From assembly GCF_016904885.1 (NCBI RefSeq), contig NZ_JADWYI010000001.1, positions 6,572,001 to 6,636,000 of the forward strand: 64,000 bases of DNA, read 5' to 3'. Numbering within the stretch: the first letter of the stretch is position 1; every line of letters starts with the position of its first letter. A program made the position numbers and the translations under genes. The DNA comes from Archangium primigenium (GTDB lineage Bacteria; Myxococcota; Myxococcia; Myxococcales; Myxococcaceae). The notes beneath the pieces are model-generated. The model was not told the DNA's origin, searched no databases, and saw only the letters and a list, made by a program, of their open reading frames with translations. This document shows positions 45,722 through 53,895 of the stretch, piece after piece.

Positions 45722-46333
45722 ATGGATCCCAAGAAGACCGCCGTCGTGCTCATCGAGTACCAGAACGACTTCACCTCCGAGGGAGGCAACTTCCACGCCG
45801 CGGTGAAGCCCGTCATGGAGCGCACGCGGATGCTCGCCAACACGGTGGAGACGGTGGCGCGCGCGCGGGCGCTGGGCGCCACCATCATCCACGCCCCCAT
45901 CACCTTCACGCCCGACTACCACGAGCTGTCGCCCCGACCCTACGGCATCCTCAAGGGCGTGGTGGACAGCCGCTCCTTTCGCAAGGGCACCTGGGGCGCG
46001 GAGATCGTGGACGTGCTCAAGCCCCAGGCCCAGGACATCGTGGTGGAGGGCAAGCGGGGCCTGTGCGGCTTCGCCAGCACCAACCTGGACTTCGTGCTGC
46101 GCGGCCGGGGCATCACCGACATCGCGCTCGGCGGCTTCCTGACCAACTGCTGCGTGGAGTCCACCATGCGCACCGCCTACGAGAAGGGCTACCAGGTCGT
46201 CACCCTCAAGGACTGCACGGCCACGCTCAGCGAGGAGGAGCAGCGCATGGCGGTCGAGAAGAACTTCCCCATGTTCTCCCACCCGATGAACCACGATGAG
46301 TTCCTCGCGGGGCTGCGCGCCCAGGGCGGGTGA
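45722..46333 (+). CDS. isochorismatase-like cysteine hydrolase
   Basis: 203 residues. The cysteine-hydrolase triad is visible: D16 in EYQNDF, K111 in EGKRGL and the nucleophile C144 in GFLTNCCVEST. Family members hydrolyse isochorismate, nicotinamide, ureidoacrylate, N-carbamoylsarcosine and similar compounds; the substrate is not decidable. It has a ribosome site (GAAAGGA) and a possible -10 TATAT near 45679. Its stop overlaps the start of the sigma-54 activator (TGATG), so the two are coupled, which suggests that the hydrolase product or substrate relates to the regulator's signal. Confidence 0.9.
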   Translation: MDPKKTAVVLIEYQNDFTSEGGNFHAAVKPVMERTRMLANTVETVARARALGATIIHAPITFTPDYHELSPRPYGILKGVVDSRSFRKGTWGAEIVDVLKPQAQDIVVEGKRGLCGFASTNLDFVLRGRGITDIALGGFLTNCCVESTMRTAYEKGYQVVTLKDCTATLSEEEQRMAVEKNFPMFSHPMNHDEFLAGLRAQGG

Positions 46334-47307
46334 TGCAACCCCCCGAACTCGATCCCTTCCTGGGCACCAGCCCGCTCATCCGCCACCTGAAGACCCTGGC
46401 GCGGCGTGTGCTCGACAGCGACCGCCCCCTCCTCATCCAGGGCGAGACCGGCACGGGCAAGGGCGTGCTCGCCGTCTGGCTGCACCAGCATGGCCCGCGC
46501 GCCCAGGAGCCCCTGGTGCAGCTCAACTGCGCGGGCCTCTCGCCCCCGTTCCTGGAGACGGAGCTCTTCGGCCACGAGCGGGGCGCGTTCACCAGCGCCA
46601 TCCAGCGCAAGCAGGGCCTGCTCGAGCGGGCCCACCGGGGCACGGTGTTCCTCGACGAGTTGGGGGACATGGATCCCCTCGTCCAGCCCAAGCTGCTCAA
46701 GGTGCTCGAGGATCGGCGCTTCCGGCGCCTGGGCGAGGTGGAGGAGCGCTCGGTGGACATCCGCCTCATCGCCGCCACCCATCAGGATCTCGTCGAGCGG
46801 GTGCGCACCGGGCGATTCCGGGGCGACCTGTACTTCCGCATCAGCACCCTGACCCTGCGGGTGCCCGCCCTGCGCGAGCGCCCCGAGGACATCGTGCCGT
46901 TCGCCCACGCCCTGCTGGAGCGCCTGGCCCTGGAGCTGGGACGGCCGGGGCTCGGGATGACCGGGGGCGCCGAGGCGGCCCTGCGGGCTTATGACTGGCC
47001 GGGCAACCTGCGCGAGCTGCGCAACGTGCTGGAGCGCGCCGTGCTCCTGTCCTCGCACCCCACCCTGGGCACGTCCGACCTGGAGTTCAACGGCTCCGCC
47101 ATCCTCCACCGCGGCGACCCCCTCGCCGGGGACGACACGCCCACCGAGGAGCTCCGCCTCACCCTGAAGGAGGTCGAGCGCCGGCACATCGTCCGCGTGC
47201 TGGAGGCCGAGGGAGGCCACGTCGGCCGGGCCGCCCAGCGACTCGGCATCCCCCGCAGCTCGCTGTATCAAAAGCTGAAGGCCCTCGGTCTTTCATCCAA
47301 AGTCTAG
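46333..47307 (+). CDS. sigma-54-dependent activator without a receiver domain
   Basis: About 324 residues from ATG 46333, overlapping the stop of the hydrolase. It begins almost directly with the AAA+ domain: Walker A GETGTGKG (37-44), TVFLDELGDMD, DLYFRISTLTLRVPALRERP, and a C-terminal Fis-type HTH (VGRAAQRLGIPRSSLYQKL). The sigma-54 contact loop reads GAFTSA instead of GAFTGA (84-89), a variant in the critical second Gly. With no sensory domain, activity may be constitutive or controlled by a partner. It lies just before a sigma-54-like promoter and cheA, making the che operon a possible target. Confidence 0.92.
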   Translation: MQPPELDPFLGTSPLIRHLKTLARRVLDSDRPLLIQGETGTGKGVLAVWLHQHGPRAQEPLVQLNCAGLSPPFLETELFGHERGAFTSAIQRKQGLLERAHRGTVFLDELGDMDPLVQPKLLKVLEDRRFRRLGEVEERSVDIRLIAATHQDLVERVRTGRFRGDLYFRISTLTLRVPALRERPEDIVPFAHALLERLALELGRPGLGMTGGAEAALRAYDWPGNLRELRNVLERAVLLSSHPTLGTSDLEFNGSAILHRGDPLAGDDTPTEELRLTLKEVERRHIVRVLEAEGGHVGRAAQRLGIPRSSLYQKLKALGLSSKV

Positions 47308-47393
47308 ACTTCAGACTCCGCTCTCTCGATTCATGCGAGTGCTTCCCACTCAAAGGGTCAAGAGTTACGAACGGTTCTGAACACATGGAGGAC

Positions 47394-47409
47394 TGGCGTG
47401 CGAATTGCT
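47394..47409 (+). promoter_or_regulatory. candidate sigma-54 (-24/-12) promoter for the che operon
   Basis: TGGCGT, five bases, TTGCT, against consensus TGGCAC-N5-TTGCW: the invariant GG and GC are present at the right spacing. Predicted start is only a few bases before the cheA ATG at 47426. That would fit the lack of a Shine-Dalgarno there, but it also leaves almost no leader, so a chance match remains possible. Confidence 0.45.
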
Positions 47410-47425
47410 GTTGCATCCCGCACCC

Positions 47426-49078
47426 ATGACTCCCGAGTTGCAGCAGGTCCACGCCATCTTCCTCGTCGAGGCCGAGGAACAGCTCGCCACCCTGGAGCGG
47501 GAGCTGCTGGCGCTCGAACGCTCGCCAGGCCCCGAGGTCCTGCGCGCCGTGTTCCGCACGGTGCACACCTTCAAGGGCGGCGCGGCCTCGGTGGGGCACC
47601 CCGAGGCGGCGGAGCTGGCCCATACCCTGGAGGATCTGCTCACCCTGGTGGAGACCCGGGCCGTGGTGCTGCACGCGGGGCTGGGCTCGCTGCTGCTGCA
47701 GGCGGTGGACGCGCTGCGCGAGCGCGTGGGGTTGAGCGCCACGGGCGACTCCACCCTGAGCCTGCCCGCGGCGGAGGTGCAGGATCTGCTGGCCAACCTG
47801 GTGAAGGCGGCCCGCCCCGTCGGCGGCGCCCCGCTGGAACGGGCGCCGGAGCCCCCCGCCCCTACCGAGCCCGAGTCCCCGGCGGCCCCGGAGCAGGCCC
47901 CGGAGCACACCCTGCGGGTGGGGCTGAGCCGGTTGGATCGGATGTTGGACCTGACCGGGGAGATCGCCATCGCGCGCGGGCGCCTGGCGACGATGTTGTC
48001 CCAGGCGCACCGCTACACCCCCCAGCAGCTGCTGGAGGCACATCACGAGGGGGACCGGCTGCACCTGGATCTCCAGGAGCTGGTGATGAAGGTGCGGATG
48101 GTGCCCATCGGGCGCACGCTGCAACCCTTCGCCCGCGCGGTGCGCGACCTGGCCCTGCGCCTGGAGAAGCAGGTGCGCTGGGAGGTGAGCGGCGAGGACG
48201 TGGAGGTGGACACCACCGTCGCCGAGCTGCTGCGCGATCCCCTCACCCACCTGGTGCGCAACGCCGTGGACCATGGCCTGGAGACGCCCGAGCGCCGTCG
48301 GGCCCGGGGCAAGGCGCCCACGGGCACCCTGTCCGTCCGGGCCTTCCATGAAGCGGGCACGCTCGTCATCCAGGTGGCGGATGACGGGGCGGGCCTGGAC
48401 CGGGAGCGCATCCTCTCGCGCGCGCGCGCCGTGGGCCTGCTGGGCGCGGAGGCGCCGTCCGACGACGACACGCTCCTGCGGCTCATCCTCGAGCCGGGCT
48501 TCTCCACCGCCGCGCACGTCACCGAGCTGTCCGGCCGGGGCGTGGGCCTGGACGTGGTGAAGCGCAACGTGGAGGCCCTGCGCGGCACCCTCCAGGTGGA
48601 GAGCACCCCGGGCCAGGGCACCACCTTCCATCTCCGCCTGCCGCTCACCCTCTCCATCATCGAGGGCTTCAGCGTGGCGGTGGGCAACGAGACCTACGTC
48701 ATCCCCCTGGAGCACGTGCACGAGTGCGTGGAGCTGCCCGACGCGGAACGCCAGCCGGGCCGCACCGGGATGATCCAGCTGCGCGGCACGGCGCTGCCCT
48801 ACCTGCGCCTGCGCGAGCACTTCGGGCTGGGCGGCGGTCCCCCCGCCCGCGAGAGCCTCGTCGTCATCGGCCAGGGCCGCGGTCAGGCGGGCCTCGCCGT
48901 GGACGCCCTGCTCGGCCAGGGCCAGACGGTCATCAAACCCCTGGGCACCTTCTGCCAGGGACTGCCGGGCCTCTCCGGCTCCACCCTCCTGGGGGATGGC
49001 CGCGTGGCGCTCATCCTCGACGTCCCCGCGCTCCTCCAGCAGACCGTGAAGTCCCCGAACCCCGCCGCCTCGGCGTGA
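47426..49078 (+). CDS. cheA: CheA-type chemotaxis histidine kinase
   Basis: 550 residues from ATG 47426; no Shine-Dalgarno is obvious. Order: Hpt domain with phosphoacceptor H47 in [15 protein letters not shown], a Pro/Ala linker in place of the P2 (CheY/CheB docking) domain, dimerisation helices ([20 protein letters not shown]), HATPase with [12 protein letters not shown] and [10 protein letters not shown], then the CheW-like domain to the C-terminus. The CheW-like part has the usual [13 protein letters not shown] start. It is shorter than E. coli CheA (654) because P2 is missing. It is first in the mcp-cheW-cheR operon. Confidence 0.93.
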   Translation: MTPELQQVHAIFLVEAEEQLATLERELLALERSPGPEVLRAVFRTVHTFKGGAASVGHPEAAELAHTLEDLLTLVETRAVVLHAGLGSLLLQAVDALRERVGLSATGDSTLSLPAAEVQDLLANLVKAARPVGGAPLERAPEPPAPTEPESPAAPEQAPEHTLRVGLSRLDRMLDLTGEIAIARGRLATMLSQAHRYTPQQLLEAHHEGDRLHLDLQELVMKVRMVPIGRTLQPFARAVRDLALRLEKQVRWEVSGEDVEVDTTVAELLRDPLTHLVRNAVDHGLETPERRRARGKAPTGTLSVRAFHEAGTLVIQVADDGAGLDRERILSRARAVGLLGAEAPSDDDTLLRLILEPGFSTAAHVTELSGRGVGLDVVKRNVEALRGTLQVESTPGQGTTFHLRLPLTLSIIEGFSVAVGNETYVIPLEHVHECVELPDAERQPGRTGMIQLRGTALPYLRLREHFGLGGGPPARESLVVIGQGRGQAGLAVDALLGQGQTVIKPLGTFCQGLPGLSGSTLLGDGRVALILDVPALLQQTVKSPNPAASA

Positions 49079-49104
49079 GTCCCTCTTCCTCGTCCCACAC
49101 CCCT

Positions 49105-50775
49105 ATGACCTGGTTCGCCAACCTGAAGATCTCCTCCAAGCTGCTCCTCGCCTTCCTCGGTCTGAGCGCGCTCAACGTCCTTTTGGGCCTGTTCGCCAGC
49201 CGGCAGCTGAGCTTGATGAACGACGCGAGCGACGTGGTGACCGAATACCGGATGCCCAGCATCGCCCTCGTGTCGGCGGCCAACACCGACACCTCGGACT
49301 TCCTCACCTTCGAGCAGCAGCACCTGCTGTCCACGGACGCGTTGCGCATGGCCGATTACGAGCGGAGCATGCGCCGGGAGCAGGACTCGCTCGAGCGCAA
49401 CATCCAGAACTACGAGGCGCTGATCCTCTCCGAGCAGGAGCGGCGCGACCTCGCGGAGTTCCAGAAGCTCTGGCGGCTCTACCTCGAGGAGCACGAGCGG
49501 CTGATGGTGCTCTCGCGCGCCAACCAGAAGGACGAGGCGCGCACGCTCCAGCATGGCGTGGCGCAGCTGACCTTCCAGGCCGCCAGCGACAAGCTGGAGG
49601 AGCTGGTGACCACCATCCGGCAGTCCTCGCGCCAGGCCTCGGATGACCTGGACCGCGTCTACGACAGCGCGCGCGTGTGGATCGCCTCCGTCGTGGGCGT
49701 CAGCCTGCTGGCGGGCACGCTGCTCAGCCTGATCATCTCCCGGCTCATCGCCCGTCCGCTCTCCGAGGCGGTGCACGTGGCCGACCGCATCGCCGAGGGC
49801 GACCTCACGGTGCGCCTGCCGCACATGACGCAAGACGAGACGGGCCGCCTGCTGCTGGCCATGCAGCGCATGGTGGACAGGTTGGGGCAGGTCATCAGCG
49901 AGGTGCGCGAGGGCGCCGGCACGCTCGCCTCCGCCGCGGCCCAGGTGTCCTCCTCCTCGCAGAGCCTGTCCCAGGGCACCAGCGAGCAGGCCAGCAGCGT
50001 GGAGGAGACCACGGCCAGCCTCGAGCAGATGACGGCCACCATCACCCAGAACCGCGATCACAGCCGGCAGATGGAGCGCATGGCGGTGCAGGGCGCGCGG
50101 GACGCGGACGAGAGCGGCCGGGCCGTGAAGGAGACGGTGGAGGCCATGGGCTCCATCGCGGAGAAGATCTCCATCATCGAGGAGATCGCCTACCAGACCA
50201 ACCTGCTGGCGCTCAACGCCGCCATCGAGGCGGCGCGCGCGGGCGTGCACGGCAAGGGCTTCGCGGTGGTGGCCACCGAGGTGCGCAAGCTGGCCGAGCG
50301 CAGCCAGACGGCGGCGCGGGAGATCTCCAGTCTGGCCTCGCACAGCGTGAAGGTGGCCTCGCGCTCGGGGCTGCTGCTCTCGGAGCTCGTGCCCTCCATC
50401 CGCAAGACGGCCGACCTGGTCCAGGAAGTGGTGGCCGCCTCCGCCGAGCAGGCCAGCGGCGTCACCCAGATGACCAAGGCGATGTTGCACGTGGACCAGG
50501 TGACCCAGCGCAACGCCTCGGCCTCCGAGGAGCTCGCCTCCACCGCCGAGGAACTGTCCGCCCAGGCCGAGGCCCTGCAGCACCTGGTGGCCTTCTTCCA
50601 CGTCACGGGCGCGTCCCCGCGCGACACGCGGCGCCTGGCGTCCCGGTTCTCCGAGGGCGCGCCCCTCGCCTCGGGCCTCCGGTCCGTCGCGCGGGGCCTG
50701 GAGCCCGCCTCGCCCTCCCGGGCCGCCACGGCCCTGGGGGACGAGGATCGCGACTTCAAGCGCTTCCAGGTGTGA
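49105..50775 (+). CDS. methyl-accepting chemotaxis protein
   Basis: 556 residues. N-terminal membrane helix (about 11-30), a periplasmic four-helix-bundle domain (about 35-190), a second membrane helix (about 192-215), HAMP (about 215-270) and the long signalling hairpin. The hairpin tip [21 protein letters not shown] binds CheA and CheW. Methylation-type Glu/Gln pairs flank it. A C-terminal Arg/Ser-rich tail (last ~60 residues) follows, without a CheR-docking pentapeptide. It is directly downstream of cheA and is the presumed receptor for this system. Confidence 0.94.
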   Translation: MTWFANLKISSKLLLAFLGLSALNVLLGLFASRQLSLMNDASDVVTEYRMPSIALVSAANTDTSDFLTFEQQHLLSTDALRMADYERSMRREQDSLERNIQNYEALILSEQERRDLAEFQKLWRLYLEEHERLMVLSRANQKDEARTLQHGVAQLTFQAASDKLEELVTTIRQSSRQASDDLDRVYDSARVWIASVVGVSLLAGTLLSLIISRLIARPLSEAVHVADRIAEGDLTVRLPHMTQDETGRLLLAMQRMVDRLGQVISEVREGAGTLASAAAQVSSSSQSLSQGTSEQASSVEETTASLEQMTATITQNRDHSRQMERMAVQGARDADESGRAVKETVEAMGSIAEKISIIEEIAYQTNLLALNAAIEAARAGVHGKGFAVVATEVRKLAERSQTAAREISSLASHSVKVASRSGLLLSELVPSIRKTADLVQEVVAASAEQASGVTQMTKAMLHVDQVTQRNASASEELASTAEELSAQAEALQHLVAFFHVTGASPRDTRRLASRFSEGAPLASGLRSVARGLEPASPSRAATALGDEDRDFKRFQV

Positions 50776-50777
50776 GC

Positions 50778-51296
50778 ATGAGCGATCCCATCGAGGAGCC
50801 GTCCGCCGCCGCCACGCAGTACCTCAGCTTCCAGCTCGCCGCGCAGGAGTACGCGCTCGGCATCCTGCGGGTGAAGGAGATCATCGAGTACGACACCGTC
50901 ACGCCCGTGCCGGGCGCGCCCCCGTGGGTGCGCGGGGTGTTCAACCTGCGCGGCAGCGTGGTGCCCGTGGTGGACTTGACGGTGAAGCTGCACCTGCCGC
51001 CCGCCACCCTCACGCGCCGCAGTTGCATCGTGGTGGTGGAGGCGCACCGCGCGGGCGAGACGATCGTCCTGGGGCTGCTCGCGGACGCGATCGGCCAGGT
51101 GCTCGACCTGGGCCCCGAGGACGTGCTGCGGCCCCCGTCCTTCGGCACGCCGGTGCACGCGGACTACCTGTTGGGCCTGGGCCGGCTGGCCACGGACGCG
51201 CGCTTCGTGCTGCTGCTGGACATCGACCGGGTGCTCAACGCCCAGGAGATCGCCCTGGCCCTGGCGGCCCCGCCTGCGTCCGGAGAGCGCGGATGA
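50778..51296 (+). CDS. cheW: CheW coupling protein
   Basis: 172 residues. It has the CheW fold: YLSFQLAAQEYALGILRVKE, RGVFNLRGSVVPVVDLTVKL and DARFVLLLDIDRVLN. It links receptors to CheA. It starts two bases after the mcp stop, and its own stop overlaps cheR by four bases, so the four genes form one tightly packed operon. Confidence 0.95.
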   Translation: MSDPIEEPSAAATQYLSFQLAAQEYALGILRVKEIIEYDTVTPVPGAPPWVRGVFNLRGSVVPVVDLTVKLHLPPATLTRRSCIVVVEAHRAGETIVLGLLADAIGQVLDLGPEDVLRPPSFGTPVHADYLLGLGRLATDARFVLLLDIDRVLNAQEIALALAAPPASGERG

Positions 51297-52171
51297 GGCC
51301 GCGGCCGCGGGAGCTCTCCGGTCCGGGCGCGCTCCTCGAGTCCCCGCCCTTGTCGGATCGAGAGTTCTCCGGGTTCCAGCGGCTGCTCTACCGCGAGGCG
51401 GGCATCTGGCTGTCGCCGGCCAAGAAGGCGCTCGTCGTGGGTCGGCTGTCGCGCCGGCTGCGCGAGCTGAAGAGCCCCTCGTTCGGCGCCTACCTGCGGC
51501 AGGTGGAGGCGGATGGCGCCGAGCGGGTGCGGCTGCTCGACGCGCTGTGCACGCACGAGACCCACTTCTTCCGCGAGCCCCGGCACTTCGACTTCCTGGC
51601 GCGCGAGCTGCTGCCGCGCTGGCGCGCCCAGGGCGACACGGGTCGGGGGGAAGCGCGGCGGGTGCGGGTCTGGAGCGCGGGGTGCTCCACGGGAGAGGAG
51701 CCCTTCTCGCTGGCCATGGTGCTGCGCCATCACCTGCCCGTGTCCGAGGGCTGGGAGATCGACATCCTGGCGACGGACCTCTCCACCCGCATCCTCGAGC
51801 AGGCGCGCCAGGCCCGCTTCCCCGTGGACAAGGCCCAGGAGATTCCCACGCCCTACCTGCGCGCCTACATGCTGCGGGGAGTGGGCGCCCAGGAGGCGTG
51901 GATGAAGGCGGGCGCCGAGTTGCGCGAACTGGTGCGCTTCCAACGGGTGAACCTGAACGACGGCCTCGGCGTGGTGGGGCGGTTCGACCTCGTCTTCTGC
52001 CGCAACGTCCTCATCTACTTCGATCAGGCGTCCCGGGCCCGGGCCGTGGAGCGGCTGCTCGGGCACCTGTCGCCCTCGGGGCTGCTCTTCCTCGGCCACT
52101 CCGAGAGCCTCGTGGGCCTGGGCGCGCGCCTGCGCCCGGTGATTCCCACCGTCTACGGCCCACGCCCGTAA
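51293..52171 (+). CDS. cheR: CheR-type receptor methyltransferase
   Basis: 292 residues. N-terminal helical domain, then the SAM-binding domain with SAGCSTGEEPFSLAM and ATDLSTRILEQAR. FCRNVLIYFD is the usual CheR signature and LFLGHSESL the last. It methylates receptor glutamates using S-adenosylmethionine. No cheB methylesterase or cheY follows; the operon ends here with a hairpin (52192-52223). Demethylation must come from elsewhere, or adaptation differs. Confidence 0.95.
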   Translation: MRPRPRELSGPGALLESPPLSDREFSGFQRLLYREAGIWLSPAKKALVVGRLSRRLRELKSPSFGAYLRQVEADGAERVRLLDALCTHETHFFREPRHFDFLARELLPRWRAQGDTGRGEARRVRVWSAGCSTGEEPFSLAMVLRHHLPVSEGWEIDILATDLSTRILEQARQARFPVDKAQEIPTPYLRAYMLRGVGAQEAWMKAGAELRELVRFQRVNLNDGLGVVGRFDLVFCRNVLIYFDQASRARAVERLLGHLSPSGLLFLGHSESLVGLGARLRPVIPTVYGPRP

Positions 52172-52191
52172 GGCATTGAGTCGAGCCCTGT

Positions 52192-52223
52192 CCGTGTCCG
52201 GCAGTGGACAATTCCTGCCACGG
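52192..52223 (+). terminator. hairpin terminator of the che operon
   Basis: CCGT (52192-52195) and GGCAG (52200-52204) pair with CTGCC (52215-52219) and ACGG (52220-52223), leaving a four-base bulge. It follows the cheR stop by 20 bp. No U-tract. Confidence 0.5.
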
Positions 52224-52449
52224 ATACCGTGCGCTCACACAAATACACTCAGGCTACACGGAGAGTGAAGCCAACGCGGTGCGGCGAAATCGCGAAAGGC
52301 TTATTTCTCTCGCCTTCATCCAATTTCAGCGAAAACAGGTCTAGCGGGAATGCTCGTTTCATGTTTTACGGCGGCCCGGAATCCGGGGACGCAAACCCAG
52401 ACAGCGCGAGCGCGCGGGTGTCGTGTCCCCCTCTTTCGAGGAGCTGCTC

Positions 52450-53664
52450 ATGACCAGCAAGATCGTGTCGCGTGGCCTGTCCCTGGTGGGTGTCCTGGCG
52501 GGCCTGAGTGGATGCGCGGTGGAGGAGACGAAGGCGCCCGAGCAGGTGGCCAAGCTCGAGAGCGCGGCCATCGTGTCGAGCGTGTCGGCGGGGACCTATG
52601 TCATCCGCTCCGCGCAGAACAACAAGTGTCTGGACATCGCCAACTCCGGCACCGCGGACGGCACCAAGCTGCAGCTCTGGGATTGCAACGGCACCAATGC
52701 CCAGAAGTTCGCCGTCTCCGCCACCTCGGATGGCTACTTCAAGATCCTCAACGTCAACAGCAACAAGGCGATCGACGTCAAGGACGTGAGCACCGCGCAG
52801 AACGCCGAGATCCACCAGTGGTCGTACGTGGGCGGCAACAACCAGCAGTGGAAGATCGTGGGCCGCGGCAACAACCAGTTCAGCCTGCACGCGCGCCACA
52901 CGGACATGGTCATGGACCTGCTGTGGGGCTCGGCCAACAACGGCACGGGCTTCGTGCAGTACCTGTACACGGGCACCGCCAACCAGCTCTTCACCTTCGA
53001 CAGCACGTCGGGTGGCACCACGCCGCCGCCCTCCGGTGGCAAGGGCATCTCGGCCTACCTGAGCGAGTCGCAGTTCAACCAGATGTTCCCCGGCCGCAAC
53101 GGCTTCTACTCCTACTCGGCGCTGGTGGCCGCGGCCAACACCTTCCCGGACTTCGCCACCCAGGGCAGCGTGGACAACCAGAAGCGTGAGGTCGCCGCGT
53201 TCCTGGCCAACGTCGCGCACGAGACGGGCAACCTCGTCTACATCGAGGAGATCGCCAAGTCGACCATGTGCGACACCAGCTGGGGCCCCCCGGGCTGCGG
53301 CTGCGCCGCGGGCAAGCAGTACTACGGCCGTGGCCCCATCCAGCTGTCGTGGAACGGCAACTACTGCGCCGCGGGCAACGCCCTGGGCGTGGACCTGAAG
53401 AACGATCCGGACCGCGTGGCGCGTGACGCGACCATCGCCTGGCGCACGGGCTTCTGGTTCTGGATGACCCAGACGGGCGCGGGCTCCATGACGGCGCACA
53501 ACGCCATGGCCAACGGCGTCGGCTTCGGCGAGACCATCCGCACCATCAACGGCGCGCTGGAGTGCGGGGGCCGCAACCCCGGCCAGGTCCAGAGCCGCAT
53601 CGACAACTACAACCGCTTCACCCAGATCATCGGCGTGAGCGCCGGCGGCAACACCGGCTGCTAG
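52450..53664 (+). CDS. family 19 chitinase with ricin-type lectin domain, predicted lipoprotein
   Basis: 404 residues from ATG 52450, with GAGGAG upstream. Signal peptide with lipobox LSGC (Cys22). A ricin B/CBM13-like lectin domain (about 45-185) has the repeated QxW motif (KFAVSATSDGYFKIL, NQQWKIVGRGNN). A short Gly/Pro/Thr linker follows, then the GH19 domain (about 200-404) with catalytic E258 in AHETGN and E267, and the YYGRGPIQLSWN motif. It would cut chitin-like or peptidoglycan-like polymers, useful for a predator. The upstream 278 bp is comparatively AT-rich and likely holds the promoter. A strong terminator follows. Confidence 0.9.
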   Translation: MTSKIVSRGLSLVGVLAGLSGCAVEETKAPEQVAKLESAAIVSSVSAGTYVIRSAQNNKCLDIANSGTADGTKLQLWDCNGTNAQKFAVSATSDGYFKILNVNSNKAIDVKDVSTAQNAEIHQWSYVGGNNQQWKIVGRGNNQFSLHARHTDMVMDLLWGSANNGTGFVQYLYTGTANQLFTFDSTSGGTTPPPSGGKGISAYLSESQFNQMFPGRNGFYSYSALVAAANTFPDFATQGSVDNQKREVAAFLANVAHETGNLVYIEEIAKSTMCDTSWGPPGCGCAAGKQYYGRGPIQLSWNGNYCAAGNALGVDLKNDPDRVARDATIAWRTGFWFWMTQTGAGSMTAHNAMANGVGFGETIRTINGALECGGRNPGQVQSRIDNYNRFTQIIGVSAGGNTGC

Positions 53665-53692
53665 GCCGCACGCGCAACACCTGACGTGAACG

Positions 53693-53721
53693 AGCCCCGG
53701 GGGGAGTGTCCTCCCGGGGCT
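53693..53721 (+). terminator. rho-independent-type terminator after the chitinase gene
   Basis: AGCCCCGGG (53693-53701) and CCCGGGGCT (53713-53721) form a 9-bp stem, followed by TCGTCGTGT. It lies 29 bp past the chitinase stop. Confidence 0.7.
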
Positions 53722-53895
53722 TCGTCGTGTCCGGAGCGTTCATCGCGTTCGACCCGGTGACCGCGGAGTTCGAGGACCCATTTGGTACCGAGCCAAACGA
53801 TCTCGCCGGAGCGCCCCTTCCCCCGGCGTTGACTCCCGGCGACGACTTCGTCCTGAGTCAGTCCACGGTAGAGTCACGCGCCATGGGAATCTCTC

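Noticed and set aside
53781-53797. TTTGG-N7-CCAAA dyad before the cyclase gene as a firm operator
   Set aside because: Only 5-bp arms and no linked regulator; it may be chance, so it is mentioned but not listed as a feature.
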